A stretch of DNA of 33,143 nucleotides, taken from a bacterium (GTDB lineage Bacteria; Bacillota; Bacilli; Lactobacillales; Streptococcaceae). Where the stretch lies: contig CAJNBV010000015.1 in assembly GCA_905221095.1 (NCBI GenBank), positions 1 through 33,143 of the forward strand, given 5' to 3'. The notes under the pieces were generated by a model, which ran no database searches, was not told the DNA's origin, and saw only the letters and a list, made by a program, of their open reading frames with translations. This document shows positions 1 to 6,179 of the stretch, piece after piece (the first letter of the stretch is position 1; each line of letters starts with the position of its first letter). Both the position numbers and the translations under genes were made by a program.

Positions 1-40
1 TAAAAGGACTTAGTCCTGTCCAATACAGAACTAAATCCTT
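1..40 (-). terminator. Probable intrinsic terminator after the last minus-strand island gene
   Basis: An inverted repeat (arms 4-14 and 30-40, one C/A mismatch) begins directly after the TGA at 41-43. On the minus strand it is followed by TTTTA before the window edge. The U-tract cannot be seen fully. Confidence 0.5.
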
Positions 41-370
41 TCAATAATTATTTGTCCAACTTTTTGGGGTCAGTACATTTTTAGCGTTCTTTTTTAATTT
101 ACTTTCAGCAATCCATAAGTTATCCTTTGCATTGCGTAACTTGTCTTTGTCTACTTCCTCAACCGCTTCATCATATTCACGTTGGGCTGTCGCTTGGTCT
201 TGAAGCAACTGTGTTTTTTCACGTTCAGCCTCAGCAATCGCATTTTCGTTTTGTGTGATCAATGCGTTCACTTCCTTAGTGATTTTATCCAGTGCTTTAT
301 CCATTTTTTGGGCTAATTCTTGGCGCTTTTGCGCTTGTTCAATGTTGTTTGTGCTTTGTATTTCTGCCAT
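41..370 (-). CDS. Small charged coiled-coil protein of unknown function
   Basis: This encodes 109 residues, rich in Lys, Glu, Gln and Ala. A long heptad-like helical stretch covers about residues 8-95 and there is no signal peptide or membrane segment, so it is probably a cytoplasmic coiled-coil protein. The ATG at 370 has an AAAAGGA ribosome-binding site. It follows the 89-residue gene at 467-736 and ends at a hairpin, so it is the last gene of this minus-strand unit within the window. The position downstream of rep and the origin is where PICIs often keep genes that act on helper-phage assembly, but nothing in the sequence shows such a role. I do not recognise the family. Confidence 0.7.
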   Translation of the reverse strand: MAEIQSTNNIEQAQKRQELAQKMDKALDKITKEVNALITQNENAIAEAEREKTQLLQDQATAQREYDEAVEEVDKDKLRNAKDNLWIAESKLKKNAKNVLTPKSWTNNY

Positions 371-466
371 CTTATTTTTTCCTTTTCTGTTGTTTTATTA
401 AGTTTAGAGTGCTAGAACCAGTCACGGGGTCTCTATTGTAGTACATCTTCTTACACCCTCTCTACT

Positions 467-736
467 CTATTCCTCAACTTCTTCATCTATTGGATTTTCG
501 CTATTCTTGAAAACCTCACAAATACGCTTGAAGATATAGTTTAGCTTCTTATCCTCCACATACTCAACGACAAGCGTGCCCTTATCCTTGTAAGTTATTG
601 AAATAGACGGTATTTCAAAAGTTCCAATCATGTACCCCATCAATGCACGCCCTGCCACTTGGGCGGTGTCTTGGTCTTTAAATTCGTAAGTGAAAGTAAA
701 TGTTTTCGCTTTATCCGATAATGTTTTTAATGTCAT
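467..736 (-). CDS. Small island protein, related to the C-half of another small protein in the island
   Basis: This 89-residue acidic protein starts at ATG 736 behind a GAGGAA site. The central part has alternating beta-like segments ending in VVEY, then an amphipathic helix (LNYIFKRICEVF). That section resembles residues about 40-68 of the 155-residue protein at 4392-4859 (IIVEY then LTKLFDRIKSLY), so the two probably share a domain. There is no signal peptide or membrane segment. It lies beyond the predicted origin and so is separated from the replication genes. The function is unknown. Alternatives are an anti-repressor-like or phage-interference protein, with no direct evidence. Confidence 0.7.
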   Translation of the reverse strand: MTLKTLSDKAKTFTFTYEFKDQDTAQVAGRALMGYMIGTFEIPSISITYKDKGTLVVEYVEDKKLNYIFKRICEVFKNSENPIDEEVEE

Positions 737-751
737 GTTGTTTTTCCTCTT

Positions 752-836
752 TCTGTTTTAAGGGTGTCACTAGTAGTTACACCATTGCAAGGGGGTCGGT
801 ACTATCTACCCCATTTTTTCATTTCTTCATTATAAT
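752..836. promoter_or_regulatory. Intergenic control region before the two distal island genes
   Basis: On the minus strand a TATAAT lies at 834-829, though no good -35 is found 17 bp away. Two dyads follow: GGGGT...ACCCC (about 792-812), with a T-run on the + strand side, and GGTGTcACT-AGT-AGTtACACC (about 762-784). They could be an operator pair or a small terminator plus operator. No gene lies between 737 and 1109. Confidence 0.3.
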
Positions 837-838
837 TT

Positions 839-1099
839 GTACGCTTACTGACTACTTTTTACGCTTGCTTTTGCAAGTGTTCAAAAAATGGAATCAGTCA
901 TATCAAGTGTTTTAGCCTTATTTTGTACACTTAGTACACTTAGTACATATAAAATTAAATCGTATATAGATTTAACGTTAAATCTTATAAAATGTTAAAA
1001 GAAAAAAACTTACCGTACCAAGTGTACAAGTGTTCAAAACCCTTGGCGCTCTAGGGGTTACGACAGGAACGCTTCTTTTACCAAGCGTACCAAGTGTTC
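839..1099. other. Predicted replication origin: iterons flanking an AT-rich core
   Basis: Ten copies of a 9-bp iteron close to CAAGYGTWC are present. On the + strand they are at 874-882, 904-912, 1019-1027, 1027-1035, 1082-1090 and 1091-1099. On the minus strand they are at 839-847, 860-868, 925-933 and 934-942. They form two clusters either side of an almost GC-free stretch (943-1010) that contains the perfect palindrome AGATTTAACGTTAAATCT (968-985). The block lies immediately 3' of the Rep helicase gene, as in SaPI-type islands, where Rep binds iterons flanking an AT-rich melting region. The repeats are seen directly; the origin function is inferred from arrangement and context. Confidence 0.75.
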
Positions 1100-1109
1100 T
1101 TCTACTCGA

Positions 1110-2630
1110 TTATTTTCTTGCTTTCTTGTTAAAGTAGCCACGTTCAGTTTTAGGTTTTAGCCTTTTCTCAGGTCTTTCTCTACCATTAACATAGTTCAAA
1201 TTGGCATAAGGCGCTAAATCATCTTTAGGGAAAAAACCAGAATGAAATTGTCTTCCAGACGCTATCACTTTCTTTCCAGCGGTTATCCATTCAGGTAGAT
1301 TACTTTTAATCTCTTTATGTAACCCTGTCTCGGTCTTGTGCAATTTCACTCCATAATACTCTGTAAAACCTTTCCAATTATGGAAAACAAAGCTATTCGG
1401 TAAAAATTCACTTGCTAGATTGTCCGAAAAGAATGAGGTCACAAAAGCGATAATCGGGTTGTTATCTTCATGGTATTCTTTCAATACCTCCTTTGATTTT
1501 TGAGGTGTAATGTCCCTTGTAGGCGTTTCAAGGGCTAATCTTGTGAAATACTCCAATACCTCCTTCCTATTGATGTAATCCTCTTTGATCGCCTTATTTG
1601 GCTTACCTTTAAAGACTTTGGTAAACGATAAAATTTTAAATCGCCTATCAATCGCCCCTCTATCTCCATTCATTCTTGGTAGGCCGTTGGAGGATTGGAC
1701 TATAGTCATGTTCAAACGTAAACTGTAAGGACGTTTCCCTTTGTCCTCTATGGTCATGATATCCCCCGTAGCAAGACTAAACATATTTGAAGTGTCTTTG
1801 ATAACTGCGTCCTTTTGCACGTCGTCTCCGATGACTAGGGTCTTTCCTAGCAAAATGGAGGTAGAAAAACGGCTTTTATCGAACTCAGTTATTTTCAAAC
1901 TCGCAACGTTCTCCATGCCTACAAGATTAATGAGTAACTGCTGAAATGTCCCCTTACCTGTCCCACCTTCTCCATATAGCCAAAAGATGTTTTTTAAGGT
2001 TTTACCAGTGATACTTGCTTTAATAATCTGAATGGCTAGATCATATAGTTCTTTGTCATTATCAAACAATTCAGCAAGCCATTTTGTAGGCTTCCAGCCG
2101 TTTATAATCGGCTCATAGGCTTCAGGGGAGTACCTAGTGCGGATTTTCCGAGTTACAATTACATTGGGCTTTAAGGGTTCAAATATCTCTTTTTTTGAAT
2201 TATAAAGCTGATTTCCAATCACCGTATATTCATTTTGGATAGATTTCAAAGGGCTATGCCTTGAGATTTTGTAAAGAGTATCAAATGCCTGTTTTTCAGT
2301 CGTATCAGGGCGAACGGTTGCTATTAAATCCTGTAAAAGTTCATTATCTTCAACCCACACCCCTTTATCTGGATGATAGAAATACAAGGGCGCTTTTTGC
2401 CCCTGTGCCTCTGGTCTGATTCTAACGAATCGGATATACTTCCTCAGAAAGTTAGCAACCCCCAAAGGCTTGGACGGCATGCTTTTCCCTAAATTTTGAC
2501 ACTCATTGGCCAAAAACCTTTGTATCCCTTTAAATGATGTCAGATAGCTTTCTGTCTCTCCTATTGGCTTAATTTGGGGTTGTTGCTTATCTTCTTCAAT
2601 GATTTTTTTTACAATTTCATTGCTACTCAA
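1110..2630 (-). CDS. rep: Rep: SF3/D5-type replication initiator helicase of the island
   Basis: This 506-residue protein belongs to the phage/plasmid primase (P4-type, D5_N plus SF3 helicase) group. Visible motifs are Walker A GEGGTGKGT (about residues 220-228), Walker B LVIGDD (265-270), a sensor-like IVQSSNGLPR (310-319) and an arginine-finger region RGAIDRRF (324-331). The N-terminal about 190 residues look like the D5_N region, and the basic C-terminal tail (about 485-506) suits DNA binding. In SaPIs the equivalent protein recognises the iterons and unwinds the origin. Here the iteron cluster begins within 12 bp of the stop codon. The start ATG overlaps the upstream primase-like gene by 8 bp, implying translational coupling. 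Confident as an SF3 helicase; the initiator role is inferred. Confidence 0.9.
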   Translation of the reverse strand: MSSNEIVKKIIEEDKQQPQIKPIGETESYLTSFKGIQRFLANECQNLGKSMPSKPLGVANFLRKYIRFVRIRPEAQGQKAPLYFYHPDKGVWVEDNELLQDLIATVRPDTTEKQAFDTLYKISRHSPLKSIQNEYTVIGNQLYNSKKEIFEPLKPNVIVTRKIRTRYSPEAYEPIINGWKPTKWLAELFDNDKELYDLAIQIIKASITGKTLKNIFWLYGEGGTGKGTFQQLLINLVGMENVASLKITEFDKSRFSTSILLGKTLVIGDDVQKDAVIKDTSNMFSLATGDIMTIEDKGKRPYSLRLNMTIVQSSNGLPRMNGDRGAIDRRFKILSFTKVFKGKPNKAIKEDYINRKEVLEYFTRLALETPTRDITPQKSKEVLKEYHEDNNPIIAFVTSFFSDNLASEFLPNSFVFHNWKGFTEYYGVKLHKTETGLHKEIKSNLPEWITAGKKVIASGRQFHSGFFPKDDLAPYANLNYVNGRERPEKRLKPKTERGYFNKKARK

Positions 2631-3138
2631 AAGCCACCTCCTTATAAAATATTCTTGCTACTTCTAAAAAATAACTGGCTAGGTCTTTGCGTTTGACGAT
2701 TGCTGAAAACAAGTCCACCAGCTGACTAAAACTGTAGCCATTTACAAATAGCAGTCGGACAAAGAGTGAAGTCTCATATCTGGTATAAATGCCATTACAG
2801 ATGAGATCGAATATCCAACCCTTTAACTCCACTCCAAGCCCCTGCCGTTGCTCAGTCAATTTGTTTACCTCTAATTCTTTCAAGATTATCAGCAAGTCAG
2901 GACTGGCCAAAGCAATCTCCAAATCTCTGACCAACTCCCAGCCCTCTACTGCCTCATTTTCTTCTTTAATAGACACATATAAGCCTTTATATTGAAAACT
3001 CGTCAAAGCCTCGTCTACAGGCTCATAATAGGTAAATTTGTAGTGTTCCCCATTCTTCCATACTTGAGTAGGATTTGACTTGAGAAAGCCAAATAGGGGC
3101 ATTTTCTCAACTGATATAGTCAACTCAATTATTCTCAT
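2623..3138 (-). CDS. Primase-associated / PICI Pri-like protein
   Basis: This encodes 171 residues from an ATG with a strong AGGAGGT site. The N-terminal half is beta-rich with aromatic residues (KFTYYEP, about residues 33-39). The C-terminal half is a run of helices. No zinc finger or clear catalytic primase triad is visible, so an enzymatic activity cannot be claimed. Its place directly before rep, with an 8-bp overlap, corresponds to the pri position in SaPI-like islands, where the product works with Rep. An accessory replication protein is the most economical reading. Confidence 0.6.
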   Translation of the reverse strand: MRIIELTISVEKMPLFGFLKSNPTQVWKNGEHYKFTYYEPVDEALTSFQYKGLYVSIKEENEAVEGWELVRDLEIALASPDLLIILKELEVNKLTEQRQGLGVELKGWIFDLICNGIYTRYETSLFVRLLFVNGYSFSQLVDLFSAIVKRKDLASYFLEVARIFYKEVAFE

Positions 3139-3146
3139 TACACCTC

Positions 3147-3413
3147 CTAATCTACTGCAAGAAAATTGTAAATATCACTCTTACGGTAATAGATTTTCTT
3201 ACTGTTTTCAAAAGGCGACTGGAACGATTTCAGACCATGTTCCTGCCAATTATTTAACGTGGTTCCACTAATACCTAACTTCTCTAACACCTCAGGTCTA
3301 GAAATCAAGTCCCAATTATCATCACGTTGCTTTTCCAGTTCCATCCTTTTCGCTAAGTGATCTCCCACTTTCTCCAGTAGCTCAAGTTCTGCTTCTCTTG
3401 ATAATAGTTGCAT
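3147..3413 (-). CDS. Small HTH (MerR/excisionase-like) DNA-binding protein
   Basis: The preferred start is the ATG at 3413, which has a GGGGTG site 6 nt away; an upstream ATG at 3449 overlaps the previous gene and lacks a site. The product is 88 residues: a helical N-terminus, then a winged-helix segment of the excisionase/MerR kind (about residues 37-85, LISRPEVLEKLGISGTTLNN then a YYRKSDIYNFL wing and helix). Such proteins bend DNA at att sites or act as early regulators. It sits in the early operon just before the primase-like gene. An Xis function is plausible but not shown. Confidence 0.75.
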   Translation of the reverse strand: MQLLSREAELELLEKVGDHLAKRMELEKQRDDNWDLISRPEVLEKLGISGTTLNNWQEHGLKSFQSPFENSKKIYYRKSDIYNFLAVD

Positions 3414-3426
3414 ATTACACCCCTTT

Positions 3427-3630
3427 CTAATTATGAATCTTACCAGCAAGCTGGATATAACGGCCGTAGTAAGGGTTCAAATCCTCTCTAGGTGTTTCTA
3501 TCGTCTGTTGGTTTTCTCGCTCAAATTGGGCGCTTTTTTTGCGGTCTAGGTGGTTTAGATAAAGCAGTAATCCAATCAATACCACCATACAGATTACCGC
3601 TTGTGTATTGGTCAAATCTAACTCATTCAT
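3427..3630 (-). CDS. Small single-pass membrane protein
   Basis: This 67-residue protein has a hydrophobic segment at about residues 10-25 (AVICMVVLIGLLLYLN), preceded by an acidic N-terminus and followed by a basic stretch (HLDRKKS). It is therefore probably N-out/C-in with a cytoplasmic tail. The ATG has a GAGGG site and starts one base after the stop of the 34-residue gene upstream (TAA-C-ATG). Short membrane proteins like this are common in streptococcal phages and islands, but the function is unknown. Confidence 0.65.
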   Translation of the reverse strand: MNELDLTNTQAVICMVVLIGLLLYLNHLDRKKSAQFERENQQTIETPREDLNPYYGRYIQLAGKIHN

Positions 3631-3631
3631 G

Positions 3632-3736
3632 TTATGCCCTCGCCTTATAGTTCTTGATAAATTCCGCTTGTTTAGGTTGCTCCATATTCAGCAAGTCGTC
3701 TTCGGCTTGTGCCATTTCTTTAATATCTTTAGTCAT
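3632..3736 (-). CDS. 34-residue micro-ORF in the early operon
   Basis: ATG at 3736 follows a GGAGG site by 6 nt. The reading frame of 34 codons overlaps the end of the upstream 97-residue gene by 8 bp and stops 1 base before the next start. The tight tiling and strong site make it likely to be translated. The product is charged and helical (MTKDIKEMAQAEDDLLNMEQ at the N-terminus), has no membrane segment and matches no family I recognise. Confidence 0.65.
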   Translation of the reverse strand: MTKDIKEMAQAEDDLLNMEQPKQAEFIKNYKARA

Positions 3737-4022
3737 GGTATGCCTCCAGCTCTTTAGCGTCGTCATTGTTCAAAAGCAAAAAGGCTATTTCATTTAGACG
3801 ATCGTATAGCTTTTCATTCTGGGCGTATGCTGTATCAGTGTATTTTTTAGCAAGCCATAAGAACGTGGTTGTATCTTTCTGTAGTGCAAACTCAAGCCCT
3901 TCAAGAGCTAGGTTATTCATTTCTAAAACATTCATGATGTCGGTTAATTCGTTCCCTAATTCTGCTAGTTTCTTAGCCGATAATAGAACTTGTTGGCTTG
4001 ATGTTGCTTTTTTTGTTGTCAT
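3729..4022 (-). CDS. Helical hypothetical protein; its frame continues far upstream of the ATG
   Basis: The ATG at 4022 has an AGAGGT site and gives 97 residues, largely helical (LLSAKKLAELGNELTDIMNV and following), with no signal or membrane segment. Unusually, the same frame is open for 91 more codons upstream (to the TAA at 4296-4298). That extension carries a duplicated 22-residue unit (see the repeat at 4068-4190), so the gene may be the 3' part of a longer ancestral gene that lost its start. The short version is the safe call. Function unknown. Confidence 0.65.
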   Translation of the reverse strand: MTTKKATSSQQVLLSAKKLAELGNELTDIMNVLEMNNLALEGLEFALQKDTTTFLWLAKKYTDTAYAQNEKLYDRLNEIAFLLLNNDDAKELEAYHD

Positions 4023-4067
4023 ATTTTTTACCTCTGTTTCTATGTTGTGTAATTGCCCTGATGGCTT

Positions 4068-4190
4068 TTTAATGCTTTTTTTCTTGTACTGAAGTTCTTC
4101 ACGCTCTCGGTCGCCAAATTTCTGAGCGTGGGGCTTTTTGAGTTGTTTCTTATAGACGATATCCTCACGCTCAGACTCGCCAAATTGAAA
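4068..4190 (-). repeat. Two imperfect 66-bp direct repeats encoding a 22-residue unit
   Basis: TCGCCAAATT occurs at 4111-4120 and 4177-4186, 66 bp (22 codons) apart, inside the duplicated unit. At the DNA level each unit also forms a hairpin, CACGCTC/GAGCGTG (4100-4130) and CTCACGCT/AGCGTGAG (4164-4197), with the shared decamer in both loops. Confidence 0.65.
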
Positions 4191-4232
4191 GCGTGAGAAA
4201 GTACCAGTTTTAAGAGTTGGCGCTCTATGCTT

Positions 4233-4262
4233 TTCAAAACCTTTTCTAATTGCTTGCCTGCT
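4233..4262. repeat. Direct repeat copy 1 (30 bp, matches 7369-7398)
   Basis: This matches 28 of 30 bases with 7369-7398 in the same orientation, including the identical run CTAATTGCTTGCCTGCT. Copy 1 lies in the early operon and copy 2 lies 22 bp before the integrase ATG. Confidence 0.75.
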
Positions 4263-4273
4263 ATTAGTTGTTA

Positions 4274-4302
4274 TTGATTGAATGGTTGATTTCTGTTATA
4301 AT
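4274..4302 (+). promoter_or_regulatory. Strong + strand promoter for a predicted small RNA
   Basis: TTGATT (4274-4279), a 17-bp spacer, and TATAAT (4297-4302) with an extended TG (TGTTATAAT). It points against the surrounding minus-strand operon. The transcript would start near 4307-4310 and no + strand gene follows. Confidence 0.65.
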
Positions 4303-4306
4303 TGAG

Positions 4307-4380
4307 ATATAGAAAAATATCTATATTCTTGATCCAGTCGCTTGCTCTCCTCGACCAAAACTTGAGCAAGGGACTTTTTT
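4307..4380 (+). ncRNA. Predicted ~72-nt island small RNA with an anti-Shine-Dalgarno loop
   Basis: The interval runs from a good promoter to an intrinsic terminator. The 5' hairpin is ATATAGA/TCTATAT (4307-4313, 4320-4326). After a short linker comes the terminator: CTTGCTC (4341-4347) pairs with GAGCAAG (4364-4370), GTC/GAC pairs continue outside, and TTTTTT follows (4375-4380). The 16-nt terminator loop begins UCCUC, able to pair with a GAGGA ribosome-binding site. That is the logic of streptococcal csRNAs, although no CiaR box is seen upstream. It is antisense to the end of the minus-strand operon segment. It is a structure-based prediction. Confidence 0.5.
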
Positions 4381-4391
4381 GTTGTCTTTTT

Positions 4392-4859
4392 TTAATCTTC
4401 ATGTCTAGGTTTTCTATAAATCAGTTGACGGCTTTCCACTAACTCAGCGATAAACGCTAGGTTATTGGCCGTATTTTCTATTAAGTCGTCAAGTACCCCT
4501 TTATTTTCAGGTAATGCCATAGCTTCAGCCACACTCACGGCATCATCTAGCCATGTTTTAAATTCTTTAAAGTTCATTTCTTTAGCAGTAAAATCTTCTG
4601 GTTTTGATTCCAAATCATCCTCCAATACTTTAAAATGTAAGAATGGTTTTGTTTCATAGCTTTCGCCTTTTTCGTAAAGTGATTTAATACGGTCAAATAG
4701 TTTTGTCAATACAACGTCACTGGTGTACTCAACAATGATTTCACCGTGTCCATTGTAATTTGTCTCTTCAACGTCTGTGATCATGCGAATTTCTTCGCCC
4801 AATGCTCTAGCGATACCGTGGTTAGTTGTTTGTGCTTGATATACTTGTGTGTTGTTCAT
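4392..4859 (-). CDS. Hypothetical early-operon protein, 155 residues
   Basis: ATG at 4859 follows an AAGGAG site. The acidic, soluble protein has an N-terminal alpha/beta part. The stretch GEIIVEYTSDVVLTKLFDRI (about residues 39-58) resembles a stretch of the 89-residue protein at 467-736. A helical C-terminus (about residues 95-148) follows. There is no membrane segment or catalytic motif. It is the second or third gene after the divergent promoter and should be expressed early upon derepression. I do not recognise a function. Confidence 0.7.
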   Translation of the reverse strand: MNNTQVYQAQTTNHGIARALGEEIRMITDVEETNYNGHGEIIVEYTSDVVLTKLFDRIKSLYEKGESYETKPFLHFKVLEDDLESKPEDFTAKEMNFKEFKTWLDDAVSVAEAMALPENKGVLDDLIENTANNLAFIAELVESRQLIYRKPRHED

Positions 4860-4872
4860 TTTGTTTTCTCCT

Positions 4873-4974
4873 TTATATTCTAGGTCGGATATTTAGTCCG
4901 AGCAGGTCAATCCCCAGTGGTAAAGCACCACATGAGAAATCTGTAAATGTAAAATAGTATTGCGATTGGTTCAC
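4873..4974 (-). CDS. Possible 33-residue ORF or structured leader
   Basis: A frame from GTG (4974) encodes 33 residues (start VNQSQYYFTFTDF). The only ribosome-binding site, AAAGGA, directly abuts the GTG, so initiation would be poor. The same stretch holds two perfect hairpins, GTGGT/ACCAC (about 4919-4933) and TCGGA/TCCGA (about 4886-4902), just before the next gene. It may therefore be a regulatory leader for the 155-residue gene. Both readings are weak. Confidence 0.25.
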   Translation of the reverse strand: MNQSQYYFTFTDFSCGALPLGIDLLGLNIRPRI

Positions 4975-4980
4975 TCCTTT

Positions 4981-5166
4981 CTAATAATCTTCTGCAAGCC
5001 ACTGCATGGCTTTTTGATAAATGCTAGGCTTTACTTCGCCACCGTCTCGGATTTTTCTATATGTAATTGGATTTATGCCAATTTCCTCACTGGCTTTTTT
5101 AGCGGTCAAATTCTTGTCTGCCTGCTTTCGACGAATTGCTTTTGCTTGTGCTGAGGTGATAAGCAA
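4981..5166 (-). CDS. Cro-like small HTH protein, first gene of the early operon
   Basis: This 61-residue basic protein has a helix-turn-helix (about residues 20-42, TAKKASEEIGINPITYRKI). The start is TTG at 5166: an AGGAGG site lies 8 nt upstream and no ATG is available. It is divergent from the repressor at 5308 and shares its operator region, like str or cro opposite stl or cI in PICIs and phages. It is expected to act as an early regulator that dampens the repressor or its own promoter. The TTG start may keep its level low. Confidence 0.75.
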   Translation of the reverse strand: MLITSAQAKAIRRKQADKNLTAKKASEEIGINPITYRKIRDGGEVKPSIYQKAMQWLAEDY

Positions 5167-5189
5167 AACAGTTTCCTCCTTTCTTGTTT

Positions 5190-5290
5190 GTAAAGTTTAT
5201 CTTTACTTGAATTGAGTATATAACGTTTTTCTTTACTTGTCAAGAGAAAATAAATAAAAACTTTACAAAAGTTTTTTTAACGGTTATAAT
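5190..5290. promoter_or_regulatory. Divergent promoters with three operator-like sites
   Basis: The minus promoter is TTGACA (5244-5239), an 18-bp spacer and TATACT (5220-5215). The + promoter for the repressor is TTTACA (5262-5267), 17 bp and TATAAT (5285-5290). Site O1, GTAAAGTTTATCTTTAC (5190-5206), is a perfect 6-bp dyad with a 5-bp centre. O2 (5220-5236) matches it at 14 of 17 bases and lies between the -35 and -10 of the minus promoter. O3 (5250-5266) matches at 11 of 17 and overlaps the repressor -35. This suits repression of the early operon plus autoregulation. Confidence 0.75.
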
Positions 5291-5307
5291 TTAACTGAGG
5301 TGATAAA

Positions 5308-5967
5308 ATGTCAACAATAAAAAATAGACTAAAGATTCTAAGAACTGATGAGGGAATAACTCAAGAAAAATTAGCAAAAATTATAAATGAAAAACTAAAT
5401 GAAAATGAAAAACCAATATCCAAAATGGTGATATCTAACTGGGAAAATAATAAGCATACTATTAAACCAGAAAAAGCAAAACAATTAGCTGACTACTTCG
5501 GAGTGAGCGTCGGCTACCTGTTGGGGTATAGTGATGACCCTAAAATATATGATGATGAAATTGTAATGGAACCTGAAGAAGGGTTGATTGTCGTACACTC
5601 TAGAGAGAGGTACGACAAAGAAAATCAAGAAAAAATGTTTAAAGATTTCGTTACATTTTTCCGTGATAACATTATCTTTATCAGCGATGATGAAATTTTG
5701 TCTCTATATTCTATGGTGCAAGCCGCCAATCTCAATAATGCCAGCCCAAGAGGCAGACAGTTTACCGATTTGATTTTTTCTGATAATGACGAATCAAAAC
5801 AAATAATCGATGATTACTCATTAGTTTTTGGGAATGAGTTTGCTAGAAACGATTTAGAGGAGCAAATCCACGGTTATATCTATGATGAAACAAAGTCTAA
5901 AGAAAAAACCGAAAAACTCTTGAAAGTCTTACAATCGGCATATGGCGAACGCGACTACCTAGAGTAG
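5308..5967 (+). CDS. XRE-family master repressor (Stl-like)
   Basis: This 219-residue protein has an N-terminal Cro/C1-type HTH (about residues 6-73, with ITQEKLAKII and SVGYLLGY) and a C-terminal acidic helical domain. There is no Ser/Lys peptidase S24 (LexA/CI) motif, so RecA-stimulated self-cleavage is unlikely. In PICIs such a repressor (Stl) is lifted from DNA by a helper-phage protein. The ATG follows GAGGTGAT. It faces the Cro-like gene across three operator-like sites. The abi RNA promoter lies 3' of it, so the defence unit is probably transcribed separately. The family is confident; the Stl analogy is inferred. Confidence 0.85.
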   Translation: MSTIKNRLKILRTDEGITQEKLAKIINEKLNENEKPISKMVISNWENNKHTIKPEKAKQLADYFGVSVGYLLGYSDDPKIYDDEIVMEPEEGLIVVHSRERYDKENQEKMFKDFVTFFRDNIIFISDDEILSLYSMVQAANLNNASPRGRQFTDLIFSDNDESKQIIDDYSLVFGNEFARNDLEEQIHGYIYDETKSKEKTEKLLKVLQSAYGERDYLE

Positions 5968-6179
5968 GGTTACCATCATCAAAGTCGTAAGTCTATATAG
6001 ATAAAACTCCCCCATATTCGCCAATAGCAACCCTATTTCAAAGATCTATTGTTCAAAAACAGGGGAAATTGAAGAATAGAAAGCCGATTTTACAGACTAA
6101 AACTAATATCTAAAAGATATAATTCATTAACTTTAAACAAAACGAAGTAAAGAAAAATCAATTATTTTGAACAAAAGTG
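5968..6179. other. AT-rich intergenic stretch
   Basis: This non-coding stretch lies between the repressor and the abi promoter. A GTAAAG half-site (6147-6152), like those in the repressor operators, lies about 30 bp before the abi -35. No terminator with a clear U-tract was found after the repressor, and nothing else was recognised. Confidence 0.4.

Larger units (their letters stand above)
4023..4295 (-). pseudogene. Start-less coding remnant in frame with the 97-residue gene
   Basis: The minus frame from 4295 to 4023 is open but has no ATG, GTG or TTG. It reads SRQAIRKGFEKHRAPTLKTG, then two copies of a FG(E/D)xERE(D/E)xxYKK...KKP unit. The two copies differ mainly by synonymous third-base changes (GAG/GAA, TAT/TAC, CCC/CCA), which marks this as the coding frame; the 65-residue TTG-started frame at 4237-4040 is its shadow. 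It may be an old gene with a lost 5' end, or it may use an unusual start such as ATT. Confidence 0.5.

Noticed and set aside
700..915. 71-residue + strand frame
   Set aside because: It crosses a gene end and the iteron region, has no ribosome-binding site, and its start lies inside the 467-736 gene.
4040..4237. 65-residue TTG-started frame on the minus strand
   Set aside because: The overlapping frame (in phase with 4022) shows synonymous-type repeat differences and better protein composition; this frame has no ribosome-binding site.
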